Assembly: GCA_013812905.1 (NCBI GenBank)
Contig: JACCSP010000114.1
Coordinates: 1-34,907, forward strand
Reading direction: 5' to 3'
DNA from: Pyrinomonadaceae bacterium
Lineage (GTDB): Bacteria; Acidobacteriota; Blastocatellia; Pyrinomonadales; Pyrinomonadaceae
DNA: 34,907 bases
This document shows positions 17,701-24,725 of this stretch, piece after piece. Under the pieces are notes generated by a model. It was not told the DNA's origin. It worked only from the letters and a program-made list of their open reading frames with translations, and did no database searches. Each line of letters opens with the position of its first letter. Within the stretch, counting starts at the first letter, position 1. Made by a program: the position numbers and the translations under genes.

Positions 17701-17862
17701 AAAAGTCTCGGTTGTGTACTCGCGAATCTTCTTCGAGTATTCCTCGTCCACAGGCTGCTTCGGATCGCGGGCAGGTTTCACCTGTGCATTTGTGGAGATT
17801 GGTGCCGTAGCAGCTATGACTATGAACAAAAGAGTGGCGCGAAGGAGAAGGTGTCGATTCAT
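14752..17862 (-). CDS. Large secreted M14-family zinc carboxypeptidase-like protein
   Basis: 1036 residues from ATG 17862 (MNRHLLLRATLLFIVIAATA), which gives a clean signal peptide ending near ...TNAQ; GAGGAA lies upstream. The track's start 22 codons earlier would put a charged extension before the signal and is disfavoured. The M14 domain spans roughly 60-420: GTIHSSETGSPTAL (~176, zinc HxxE), VEADGRDR, HDNNRDAIG, and VIHDLHES (~282, third ligand region). An Ala/Pro/Thr/Ser linker (~487-545) follows, then a region with a class I glutamine-amidotransferase-like flavour (~707-855) and a C-terminal beta region. It probably degrades extracellular peptides. The catalytic glutamate could not be assigned with certainty. 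Confidence 0.88.
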   Translation of the reverse strand: MNRHLLLRATLLFIVIAATAPISTNAQVKPARDPKQPVDEEYSKKIREYTTETFFNSPLTDYLPASPKVPTPKAVLGDVAGAPGKLPYAAEVYSYMRMLEKASPRVKVYSIGTTEEGREMIAVAVASESLLDKLDENRARLAKLADPRTINMNDDEADRLVAASFPIYYITGTIHSSETGSPTALMELAYRLAVDDSPYLRTIRDNVVTLITPVVEADGRDRMVDVYNWHLANPKSNWPPLIYWGHYVAHDNNRDAIGLSLKLTRNVLNTYTNWKAQVIHDLHESVPYLYDNTIGDGPYNAWVDPILTDEWQMIGWNNVSEMTKFGMPGVFAHGNFDTWSPGYLMFIAATHNGISRLYETFGNAGADTIERTLSPDDYSRTWFRQNPPLPRVKWSQRNNNNYQQTALLTTLHYFSNNNKLFLKNFYLKSKRSVEKPKNEGPYAYVFPGDEPRLGNQAELLRTLQAQGCEIHRATAPFTVTLKTKKKTTSPAAGAAPTATTPVEAESTPAATATPSDAVPRAPASPSPVAIAVATPSPKTETDRRTFPAGSYVVRMDQPYSRIADALLDHQYWAPNDPQQDVYDDTGWTMGELGNVQVVRVTDMKALGAAMEPVTGEVRAPAAVNGSGSVYLIKHSADNSLVTFRYRLKDVAMEAAEEAFDAAGRKFNRGSFIIRKASVSDVQKAATDLGLQVYAVNTAPSVKSHAVKAPRVAMLHTWLSTQDEGWWRLALDQLEVPYAYISTQDVAKDAELRRRYDVIIFGPVGRGAGAIISGMPMWGNPLPWKTTAVTPNLGKIDSTDDMRPGLGYSGLMNLQKFTQDGGLFIGVMDTADLAVSAGFTPGISIARAQKLKAIGVVLRSKVVDASSPIAYGYGDTLPIYCFNGPIFNLSNFAGGRGGRPRASARMTGRGTPDDPDTVQGRPPVEAPELPTAEVWEAMPLTDEQRRNGINVIPPAMRPRVVFRYADNKDLLVSGLLDGGDEIAQHPMVVDVPFGQGHFVLFSNNPIWRGQTKGSYFLVFNAILNFDNLNAGRKLDVK

Positions 17863-18184
17863 CTCTGGTTCCTCGGTTCCGTCTAAAGAAAATGTCGGGT
17901 GACGATGCCGGAGGCGCACCGGCTTCATGTTGAACAGTAGTCTTCGTTGCTAGAATTCTTTTAAGGAGGAGCAGAAAGCTTTTAAGCTAAATGCGCCGCG
18001 CAAGTCAAATGATTCCTTGGCTACCCCCGCGCCTCCTGCGCCGTTTGAGTTGCCCCGGTCGCCGTTCTTCGCGTGTCATGGGCGCGCAGCTAGTTGTGTT
18101 AAAGGCAGCGGTGCCCCCGACTGAGTCTACCCAAGTTGACGCAGTTCACTGACGTCGGTATCGTCCCGTATATCTGAATCGCTG

Positions 18185-18667
18185 ATGATGCAAGCGCGAA
18201 TTTTTCAATTGAACTGTTCCCACGGTGGCCTCCCCAAGCTGGCAGTACGTGATGCAGTGTTAACCGAGTTAGGCCTGATCGGCGACGACCACAAGTTTCC
18301 GGACATTCATGGGGGCCCTGAACGTGCGCTGTGTCTTTTCTCTCTCGATCGCATACTCGAACTGCAGGGAGAGGGCCACTCGATTTTTCCCGGATCGGTC
18401 GGGGAAAATGTAACGATCTCCGGACTCGACTGGAATCACATGACCCCTGGTCAACAGCTGGCCCTGGGAGAGGAGGTGCTAATCGAAATAACCACCTATA
18501 CCTCGCCATGCAACTCAATCATCGACAGTTTTGCCGACGGAAAGTATCAACGCATCTCACAGAAAGTCCATCCTGGCTACTCACGGGTCTATGCTCGCGT
18601 GTTACAGCCAGGGCACCTCACCGTCGGTCAAACAGTGCGCTTGCTAAAGTGCATCGACTCCCGCTAG
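18185..18667 (+). CDS. MOSC-domain protein
   Basis: 160 residues (start ATG 18185 or 18188, adjacent). MOSC features are GGPERALCLFSLDRIL (43-58), PGSVGENVTISGLDW (69-83), LALGEEVLIEIT and TSPCNSI, whose Cys109 is the conserved molybdenum or sulfur-carrying cysteine. MOSC proteins bind molybdenum cofactor and transfer or accept sulfur, as in the C-terminal domain of Moco sulfurases and in YiiM. It lies 38 bp upstream of a molybdopterin oxidoreductase gene in the same orientation, so a role in maturing or serving that enzyme is plausible but unproven. Confidence 0.88.
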   Translation: MMQARIFQLNCSHGGLPKLAVRDAVLTELGLIGDDHKFPDIHGGPERALCLFSLDRILELQGEGHSIFPGSVGENVTISGLDWNHMTPGQQLALGEEVLIEITTYTSPCNSIIDSFADGKYQRISQKVHPGYSRVYARVLQPGHLTVGQTVRLLKCIDSR

Positions 18668-18705
18668 TTGTAACCTGCACATCGAGGAAATAGAATTAGG
18701 CATCG

Positions 18706-21069
18706 ATGATAGACAAGCTGCCAGATCACGAGTTCAGGGCCGCCCAGGCGCGCGCCCAACCTCCCGAAGAAACCGACCTGGTCCAGATAAAACCGCTCAG
18801 CAAATCAGCGGGCGGCGTGCCGGCAATTGTCTCAGCTGTTAAAAGTGCCTGGAACGAAATGGGTCCTGTGCGCGGATTGCGTACCCTCCTGAAACTCAAT
18901 CAGCAGGGAGGATTCGATTGTCCGGGCTGTGCCTGGCCCGAACCCGACGAAGCGCGATCGCACGCTGAGTTCTGCGAGAATGGTGCGAAGCATGTGGCGG
19001 ATGAAGCCACCACCAAGCGCGTTACACCTGAGTTCTTCAGTCATTGGAGCGTCGCAGATCTTTCCTGCAAATCCGACTTCTGGCTCGGAAAACAGGGACG
19101 TCTTACCGGTCCAATGATCCTTCGCCGGGGCGCCACGCACTACGAACCCATCACGTGGGACCAAGCCTTTCAGTTAATCGCCGAAGCGCTAAACTTGCTC
19201 GCTCATCCCGACGAAGCAATCTTCTATACCTCCGGACGCGCGAGCAACGAAGCGGCTTTTCTGTACCAACTATTCGTGCGGCAGTTCGGAACCAACAACC
19301 TGCCGGACTGTTCCAACATGTGTCACGAATCGAGTGGTTGGGCTTTGACCGAGACTATCGGAGCCGGGAAGGGAACCGTGACGCTGGAAGACTTCGAGTT
19401 GGCTCAGGCGATCTTTGTGATTGGACAAAACCCCGGTACAAACCACCCGCGCATGCTCACCGCGCTCGAGAAGGCCAAGAAGAAGGGCTGCACCCTGGTG
19501 CATGTCAATCCGCTTCCAGAAGCCGGGATGTCTGCTTTCAAACACCCGCAAGACGTGCTCAGTTGGCTCGGTGGCGGAACCCAACTGGCGGATCTTTTTC
19601 TCCAGGTGCGTATCAATGGCGACGTCGCACTGCTAAAGGGAATCATGAAAGAGGTCCTGGCAGCAGATGTCCGTTCTGGCGGCGTTCTCGACCAGGACTT
19701 TATCCAAAAACACACGACGGGGTTTGCAGGGTTCGCCGATGCTGTTCGTGGGACTGAGTGGGAAGCCATCATCCAACAGTGCGGTGTTCCCAAATCACAG
19801 ATCGAAGAGGCCGCCAGGATTTTTATCGCTTCAGAGAGGACGATCTTTTGTTGGGCCATGGGACTAACTCAGCATAAGAACGCGGTGGCCAACATCCAAG
19901 AAATCGTTAACCTGATGTTGCTGCGCGGCCAGATCGGAAAGCCAGGTGCAGGGTTGTGTCCCGTTCGCGGTCACAGCAACGTGCAGGGGGATCGCACGAT
20001 GGGCATCTCGGAGCGGCCTTCAGATGCCTTTCTCAATCGACTGGGAACGGAACTTAAATTCGAACCGCCGCGGACCCACGGGCTGGACACGGTCCAGTCA
20101 ATTCAGGCCATGCATGGCGGCCGCGGCAAGGTGTTTTTCGCCCTTGGGGGAAACTTCCTTTCCGCGACTCCTGACACCGAGTACACGGCTGAAGCGCTCA
20201 GACGCTGCCGTCTGACTGTGCACGTCTCAACCAAACTAAACCGGGGACATTTGATAACCGGCGAGCAGGCTCTGATTCTGCCGTGTCTTGGTCGGACGGA
20301 AGTTGATCAGCAAGCTACTGGACCGCAGTTTGTGACGACCGAGAATTCGATGGCTGTAGTACAGGCCTCCCGCGGATTTCTGCCGCCTGCATCGCCAGAT
20401 TTGCTTAGCGAGCCTGCGATTGTCTCGCGACTTGCTCGCGCAACCCTCGGACATCGCACCACGGTTGACTGGGAAGAATTAATCGCGGACTACGATCGCA
20501 TCCGAGACCTGATCTCTCGAATCATTCCCGGATTCGAGACTTATAATCAACGCGTACGCCAGCCGGGAGGTTTCTATCTACCTAGTTCTCCGCGCGAGCG
20601 AGTCTTCAAGACGCCGAGCAATCGCGCGGTGTTTACAGTTCATGAATTGCCGACCCACAATCTCAAGCCGGGACAGTTTTTGATGATGACAATTCGCAGC
20701 CACGATCAGTTCAACACGTCAATTTATGGGCTGAACGATCGCTATCGAGGCATTCATAACGGAAGGCGAGTCGTGCTTCTCAACAGGGACGACATGCTGC
20801 AGGCCGGACTAAGCGAAGGGCAGACGGTTGATCTTACCAGTCACTTCGAAGGAGAAGAGCGCGTTGCTCGTCGTTTCACTGTCGTGCCTTACAGTATCCC
20901 GCGTCTTTGTGCGGCGACCTATTTCCCTGAAACAAACGTGCTCGTGCCGGTCAGAAGCGTGGCGGAGAAAAGCAACACGCCGGTTTCGAAGTCGGTTTTA
21001 ATCAGCATCAAGCCCTCAGTCGATGTCGGGCAGAAATTTGATTATGATAGTGCGGACCCGGCTATTTGA
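18706..21069 (+). CDS. YdeP/FdhF-like molybdopterin oxidoreductase
   Basis: 787 residues, the usual size for this alpha-subunit-like family. The N-terminal cysteines C72, C75 (FDCPGCAWPEP) and C90 (AEFC) form a cluster-binding set. FYTSGRASNEAAFLYQLF (near 165), then LPDCSNMCHESSGWAL gives Cys206, the position that ligates molybdenum (Sec in E. coli FdhF). GQNPGTNHPRM and the C-terminal molydopterin-binding domain (MMTIRSHDQFNTSIYGLNDRYRG) follow. YdeP relatives have been linked to acid resistance, but the physiological substrate is not established. It is cytosolic by the lack of a twin-arginine signal. It pairs with the upstream MOSC gene. Confidence 0.92.
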   Translation: MIDKLPDHEFRAAQARAQPPEETDLVQIKPLSKSAGGVPAIVSAVKSAWNEMGPVRGLRTLLKLNQQGGFDCPGCAWPEPDEARSHAEFCENGAKHVADEATTKRVTPEFFSHWSVADLSCKSDFWLGKQGRLTGPMILRRGATHYEPITWDQAFQLIAEALNLLAHPDEAIFYTSGRASNEAAFLYQLFVRQFGTNNLPDCSNMCHESSGWALTETIGAGKGTVTLEDFELAQAIFVIGQNPGTNHPRMLTALEKAKKKGCTLVHVNPLPEAGMSAFKHPQDVLSWLGGGTQLADLFLQVRINGDVALLKGIMKEVLAADVRSGGVLDQDFIQKHTTGFAGFADAVRGTEWEAIIQQCGVPKSQIEEAARIFIASERTIFCWAMGLTQHKNAVANIQEIVNLMLLRGQIGKPGAGLCPVRGHSNVQGDRTMGISERPSDAFLNRLGTELKFEPPRTHGLDTVQSIQAMHGGRGKVFFALGGNFLSATPDTEYTAEALRRCRLTVHVSTKLNRGHLITGEQALILPCLGRTEVDQQATGPQFVTTENSMAVVQASRGFLPPASPDLLSEPAIVSRLARATLGHRTTVDWEELIADYDRIRDLISRIIPGFETYNQRVRQPGGFYLPSSPRERVFKTPSNRAVFTVHELPTHNLKPGQFLMMTIRSHDQFNTSIYGLNDRYRGIHNGRRVVLLNRDDMLQAGLSEGQTVDLTSHFEGEERVARRFTVVPYSIPRLCAATYFPETNVLVPVRSVAEKSNTPVSKSVLISIKPSVDVGQKFDYDSADPAI

Positions 21070-21151
21070 TATTTTCTACTGCAATGTTTCAAAAATAACT
21101 CTACGACAGTTAATCTGTTGGCTGATATGAATGATGGAAAACGGCTTTGAG

Positions 21152-21229
21152 TTTCGTGACTTTTGGTGCATTTCGTAGATCGCCTTCAGTGTGCGAAGGA
21201 CTCGATCCACGAATCACGCCGCACGAAAA
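21152..21229. repeat. CCACGAA palindrome, copy C
   Basis: TTTCGTGACTTTTGGTGCAT...TTTCGTAGATCG at 21152-21182 pairs with CGATCCACGAATCACG...GCACGAAAA at 21203-21229. It lies in the 206-bp gap between the YdeP-like gene and the sulfoxide reductase gene. The arms run in the opposite order to copies A and B. Confidence 0.7.
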
Positions 21230-21275
21230 AGACTGTAAGGTCAATTAAGAGACACTGCCCTAGATATGGTGATTG

Positions 21276-21779
21276 ATGTTCATTTCCACTGCGCTAAATG
21301 AGGGCGCCACGAAACCGGAGCTGTATTTACATTTGCGGTCGCAACTGCGCAGCTTGGTTGCGGAGGAAAGCGACTTGATTGCCAATGCAGCCAACCTGTC
21401 GTCCCTTCTTTACCACTCAATGCCCGATCTGAACTGGGTTGGGTTCTACTTTCACAAAAACGGGGAGTTGGTGCTGGGTCCCTTTCAGGGTCAACCGGCA
21501 TGCGTGCGCATCGCAATTGGCAAAGGCGTTTGCGGGACCGCGGCGCAACAGCGACAGACGATCATCGTTGACAATGTCCACGAGTTTCCCGGGCACATTG
21601 CCTGCGACAGCGCGTCGATTTCAGAGATAGTCGTGCCCATAATCAAAGACGATCGCCTGATGGGTGTGCTCGATCTCGATAGCCCCCGTGTGGGACATTT
21701 TGATGAAGAGGACGCGCAAGGTCTGAACGAGCTGGTCGAAGTGTTCGTTGCATCAACCACTTTAGAGTTCAATCTTTAG
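21276..21779 (+). CDS. msrC: Free methionine-(R)-sulfoxide reductase (fRMsr, GAF type)
   Basis: 167 residues from ATG 21276; the track's TTG start adds only one residue. A single GAF domain carries the three catalytic cysteines: PAC (Cys76), GVCG (Cys86) and HIAC (Cys110). Their spacing of 10 and 24 residues equals that of E. coli MsrC. SEIVVPIIKDDRLMGVLDLDS completes the signature. It reduces free methionine-R-sulfoxide using thioredoxin-type reductant and protects the cytosol from oxidation. It is followed 71 bp later by pirin. Confidence 0.95.
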   Translation: MFISTALNEGATKPELYLHLRSQLRSLVAEESDLIANAANLSSLLYHSMPDLNWVGFYFHKNGELVLGPFQGQPACVRIAIGKGVCGTAAQQRQTIIVDNVHEFPGHIACDSASISEIVVPIIKDDRLMGVLDLDSPRVGHFDEEDAQGLNELVEVFVASTTLEFNL

Positions 21780-21850
21780 AATTAAAGGCGACGGTACCGT
21801 CGTAATTTGACAGTAGTCGGGGCGGTTGGCACTCACTTACTGACATCATC

Positions 21851-22549
21851 ATGATCATAATACGCAAGGCAAAAGACCGAGGTCACTTCAATTTTGGCTG
21901 GCTGGATACCTATCACACCTTTTCTTTTGGAGATTACTACGACGCATCGTTCATGGGCTTCCGCAATTTGCGCGTGATCAATGAAGACTTTGTGCACGCG
22001 GGCCGCGGATTCCCCACGCATTCGCATCGCGACATGGAGATCATCACCTACATTCTTGAGGGTGCTTTGGAACATCGAGACAGTATGGGAAACGGTTCAG
22101 TGATCCGTCCAGGTGATGTGCAGCGAATGACCGCGGGCACAGGCATATCCCATAGCGAAGCAAACCCTTCGTCAGAAGAGCCGGTGCATTTGTTGCAAAT
22201 CTGGATCATGCCGGAGCAAAGAGGACTCAAGCCCAGTTACGAGGAGAAGTTTTTCGGAGATGAGAAACAGCAGCGTGGTATGCGCTTGGTTGCCTCTGCA
22301 GATGGCCGCGACGGCTCGGTCACTGTGCACCAGGATGTAAAGGTTTACGCCGCAGCATTGGATACCGGCAAGGAGGTGAATCATAAACTGATGCCGACCC
22401 GACATGCGTGGATTCAGGTTGCGCGCGGCGCGATAGTGCTGAACGGCGAGAATTTGGACCAAGGTGACGGTGCCGCTATAAGCGGAGAATCCGCATTAGC
22501 GATCGACGGGCGAGATGGCGCAGAAATCCTCTTGTTTGATTTGGCCTAG
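21851..22549 (+). CDS. Pirin-family protein (YhhW-type)
   Basis: 232 residues, bicupin. Metal ligands appear at the expected places: FPTHSHRDMEI (His57, His59) and ISHSEAN (His101, Glu103), identical in position to E. coli YhhW. RGFPTHSHRDMEIITY and MTAGTGISHSE are the pirin signature. YhhW shows quercetin 2,3-dioxygenase activity in vitro, but the in vivo role is unknown; pirins are commonly tied to oxidative stress. ATG 21851 has no strong Shine-Dalgarno. It lies on the same strand as fRMsr and the rhodanese, suggesting a loose stress cluster. Confidence 0.93.
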   Translation: MIIIRKAKDRGHFNFGWLDTYHTFSFGDYYDASFMGFRNLRVINEDFVHAGRGFPTHSHRDMEIITYILEGALEHRDSMGNGSVIRPGDVQRMTAGTGISHSEANPSSEEPVHLLQIWIMPEQRGLKPSYEEKFFGDEKQQRGMRLVASADGRDGSVTVHQDVKVYAAALDTGKEVNHKLMPTRHAWIQVARGAIVLNGENLDQGDGAAISGESALAIDGRDGAEILLFDLA

Positions 22550-22600
22550 ACCACGGGTTTTTAAGCTGAAAAAGGAGTTGGCCATTCTTATGGAATACGA

Positions 22601-22670
22601 CGGTCCACGAAAGCACCCAAAATTACTCAAAATAAAGCTTTTTTGTGCCGCTCATGTGTCTCGTGGATCG
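22601..22670. repeat. CCACGAA palindrome, copy D
   Basis: CGGTCCACGAAAGCACCC at 22601-22618 pairs with a TGTGTCTCGTGGATCG arm ending at 22670. It lies between the pirin gene and the putative rhodanese promoter, a position where it could close the pirin transcript. An intervening AAAGCTTTTTTG run is present. Confidence 0.65.
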
Positions 22671-22715
22671 GCTTAGTTTTTCAGCAATCTGTTAGGCGTT
22701 GGCGAAGGGTTCCGG

Positions 22716-22745
22716 TTAACACCCATTCTCCCTCTTCGGTATATA
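22716..22745 (+). promoter_or_regulatory. Candidate promoter for the rhodanese gene
   Basis: TTAACA at 22716-22721, an 18-bp spacer, then TATATA at 22740-22745 make a sigma-70-like arrangement about 70 bp before the rhodanese start. It places the hairpins at 22760-22784 in the 5' leader. This is the best-looking promoter in the window but is not tested. Confidence 0.4.
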
Positions 22746-22759
22746 CTAGGCAAGCCCGA

Positions 22760-22784
22760 ATTTCCCGGGGGAAATCTGCCCCCG
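22760..22784 (+). promoter_or_regulatory. Two mutually exclusive leader hairpins
   Basis: ATTTCCC (22760-22766) pairs perfectly with GGGAAAT (22769-22775), though its 2-nt loop would need end fraying. CGGGGG (22766-22771) pairs perfectly with CCCCCG (22779-22784) across a 7-nt loop. The two share bases, so only one can form. They lie between the candidate promoter and the GGGAGG ribosome-binding site at 22804. That is a switch-like layout, but there is no T-run. Confidence 0.35.
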
Positions 22785-22815
22785 CACTTTCTCAATCTGG
22801 CGTGGGGAGGAAAAA

Positions 22816-23148
22816 ATGGAAGCAACAAGGATCACAGTCGACGAAGTTAAGGAAAGAATGGATCGGGGTGAGCAGTTTGCTTTTGTCGATACGCGTAATC
22901 CGAAAGACTGGGACGAAGCTGAAACAACACTGCCTGGGGCGATCCGAGTGCCGGCCGAAGAAGTTGAACAACACTTCACCGAGATACCACGCGATCGCAC
23001 CTCGATCACCTATTGCACTTGACCGCACGAAGCATCAAGCGCCCGGGTGACGCAGGAGTTGATCAGTCACGGTTTCAAGAATGTTCATCCGCTCTTCGGG
23101 GGGTTCGAGGCATGGGAAAAAGCCGGGCTTCCGTTAGAGCCCAAATAA
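22816..23148 (+). CDS. Rhodanese-like sulfurtransferase with in-frame TGA at the catalytic cysteine
   Basis: The frame from ATG 22816 (GGGAGG 7 nt upstream) encodes a single rhodanese domain of 110 residues ending at TAA 23146-23148. It is interrupted once, by TGA at 23020-23022 (codon 69). Before it: AFVDTRNPKDWDE, LPGAIRVPAEEV, SITYCT. After it: PHEASSARVTQEL, FKNVHPLFGGFEAWEKAGLPLE. Relatives read YCTCPHEASSAR here, so the TGA occupies the active-site cysteine codon that carries the persulfide. Either selenocysteine is inserted (a hairpin follows), or this is a TGC/TGT-to-TGA nonsense allele or base-call error, in which case only 68 residues are made. The domain's preservation downstream argues against long-standing decay. 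Confidence 0.75.
23034..23063 (+). promoter_or_regulatory. Possible bacterial SECIS-like hairpin
   Basis: Beginning 12 nt after the TGA, ATCAA-GCG (23034-23041) pairs with CGC (23051-23053) and TTGAT (23059-23063). The loop is CCCGGGTGA and there is a 5-nt bulge AGGAG on the 3' side. The apical loop, including its GGG, falls about 20-28 nt after the TGA, within the distance known for bacterial SECIS elements. It lacks the exact E. coli fdhF loop sequence, and the pairing is short, so it is suggestive only. Confidence 0.35.
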
Positions 23149-23179
23149 ATTGGACGATTGGACTCTGAGTTACTGTCGA

Positions 23180-23800
23180 TTAGAATTTCACCCTGTTATT
23201 TAGATCGCGCAGGGCCTCAAGGTTTTTTTCTTGCAGCGCGAATACTGTTTTACCCAGCCTGATCTCGATCGTTTGGCTCCGGGCAATCTTGTTAAAGGCT
23301 TGATAGGGAACCGCAACTTCCAGCACTTCTTTCATCACGTCAATCCCTCGATCGCCTGCAACATTCTGCGTCACAAGTCCCATCCTACCCAATCTCAGCC
23401 GCTGTCCGTCAGCCACGACAAACAATTCTCGCTCTCCGAGAGGATGGCGTTTGTCCCAATCCTTGGTCTCGAAGATTAGCTGCAACCTGGCGAGACGAAC
23501 GTGATCAAGTTGCACGCCCGGACAGTGAAGCGACGCGACCAGGCTGACGCAGGTTTGTTCAATGGTACTCTGCAGGCCCTTGGCACCGCCGCAGGTGATT
23601 CGCATTTTCTTGAGGGTCACCACAGTCTCATAATTAAAGCCGTCGTACTTCGTTTCGATTTTGCCCCCGTGGTCAAGCGTCGAAGAGTTCGGTGTCGACA
23701 CTGAATGCGGCTTGGCCAGGGATGAATTTTGACGCTTCAGCAGCAGGCTTGCACTCTGCAGCAACAACAAACACGAGCAGATAAAAATTATTCGTTTCAT
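23180..23800 (-). CDS. Small secreted protein of unknown function
   Basis: 206 residues beginning at ATG 23800 with a hydrophobic signal (IIFICSCLLLLQSASLLL) and a likely cleavage before residue 25. The mature part is mixed alpha/beta: KYDGFNYETVVTLKKMRITC, then LQLIFETKDWDKRH, LFVVADGQRLRLGRMGL, and a C-terminal VAVPYQAFNKIARSQTIEIRLG, ALRDLNNRVKF. This looks like a family of secreted hypothetical proteins that I know from acidobacteria, but I have no named function. Paired cysteines Cys70 and Cys83 (approximate positions) could form a disulfide. It converges on the rhodanese gene, 31 bp apart. Confidence 0.8.
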   Translation of the reverse strand: MKRIIFICSCLLLLQSASLLLKRQNSSLAKPHSVSTPNSSTLDHGGKIETKYDGFNYETVVTLKKMRITCGGAKGLQSTIEQTCVSLVASLHCPGVQLDHVRLARLQLIFETKDWDKRHPLGERELFVVADGQRLRLGRMGLVTQNVAGDRGIDVMKEVLEVAVPYQAFNKIARSQTIEIRLGKTVFALQEKNLEALRDLNNRVKF

Positions 23801-24273
23801 GACGTACTTCCAGGAGGGAAATTGCTATTTGCGCGCCAAGCGCAACCTGACACCGCTTTGGATTAACTGATTACCACAGGGAACACGACGCTCAGTTGAA
23901 GCCTCGCTCTGGCGGCGCAAACAGGAGCATTGAAGTGAAGTGAGATTGCTGAGGCAAGCGCGGTCAAAGTTCCGTGAGCGTAGTGAACTAACGCGCCAGG
24001 ATGAATATAGGGAAGGCAGGCGACGCTGTCAACAGGAGACTGGGTAAGGTGTTTCAAGACTTAATCAAAGACCATCCACAAATTACGCGAAGGCCCAAGA
24101 ACACGCCCCTCGTGCGTTTTCAGGGGGTTCGCGGATCGAAATATTAGACTAGCTTAAATTTTTATCACTTGAATCCCGGTTTGAACTGCCAACAGCAAAA
24201 AGGCGGCGGCAAAAAATCTATACGACCTTGGCGACGGTTCTTCTCCAACACAATTAAGACCTCTCCTCTAGCT
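23801..24273. other. Repeat-bearing spacer with no gene
   Basis: No gene is supported. The 64-codon and 101-codon ORFs here have no recognisable domain or Shine-Dalgarno. The segment contains palindrome copy E. The secreted protein's promoter should lie in the first 100 bp, but I cannot place it. Confidence 0.4.
24073..24138. repeat. CCACGAA palindrome, copy E
   Basis: CATCCACAAATTACGCGAAG at 24073-24092 pairs loosely with TCGTGCG...GTTCGCGGATCG (24110-24138). It is the most diverged of the five copies (CGCGAA in place of CACGAA). It lies in the 3' region downstream of the PilZ gene. Confidence 0.55.
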
Positions 24274-24645
24274 TTACCTGGTATTGCTGCGGTCGCTCTC
24301 TTCGGGACCCCTTTCATCTTTTTTTTCCGCTCTATATGTTTCGGCTTTGACGAGCCGTTCAAGACTTTGTCGACCAGCCTCAGAGGAAATACCTACAAAA
24401 CGCACGCCAAATCCGACATTTGGGTATTTATAAGCGACTACACCCTTCACCTCTATCCAATTCTCATTCGGTAAACGCAACTTGAAACTGATGATCTCAC
24501 CGACAGCGACCTCGACAATAGAATCAATGAAGCAGCCGCCAGTATGAATGTCGCCGGTGCGCGCCTGATATTTGCCCGAAGCCCCTTCCCACAACACTTC
24601 GATGTACGCTTGCAAACGTTCTTGTTTTCTGCGTTCGTTACCCAT
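24274..24645 (-). CDS. PilZ-domain protein (likely c-di-GMP responsive)
   Basis: 123 residues, one PilZ domain. The N-terminal arginine motif is R6-KQE-R10 (RRKQERL), and the second half is D32-IHTG-G37 (canonical D/N-x-S-x-x-G, with His in place of Ser). VGEIISFKLRLP and GVRFVGIS follow. PilZ domains bind cyclic di-GMP and alter motility or polysaccharide synthesis; the Ser-to-His change may weaken binding. A charged tail (AEKKDERGPEESDR) ends it. It lies 80 bp downstream of the cyclic-glucan synthase gene on the same strand, so c-di-GMP control of that polysaccharide is a reasonable hypothesis. Confidence 0.9.
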   Translation of the reverse strand: MGNERRKQERLQAYIEVLWEGASGKYQARTGDIHTGGCFIDSIVEVAVGEIISFKLRLPNENWIEVKGVVAYKYPNVGFGVRFVGISSEAGRQSLERLVKAETYRAEKKDERGPEESDRSNTR

Positions 24646-24725
24646 AGAACCTCCGAGAGCTTCGAATGTAATTTCTAGAACAGTGTCTTAAGGGATGTAA
24701 TTCTCAACTCTGTCGCGCGCGATTG

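Noticed and set aside
19044-19757. 237-codon ORF
   Set aside because: Second-frame shadow of the YdeP-like gene; composition is Arg/Ser-rich.
22816-23022. Treating the rhodanese as a complete 68-residue protein
   Set aside because: It would lack the active site and the second half of the fold, which are both encoded downstream in the same frame.
23020-23022. TGA as a sense codon through an alternative genetic code
   Set aside because: Several other genes here, such as hemB and the YdeP-like gene, end in TGA, so the standard code applies.
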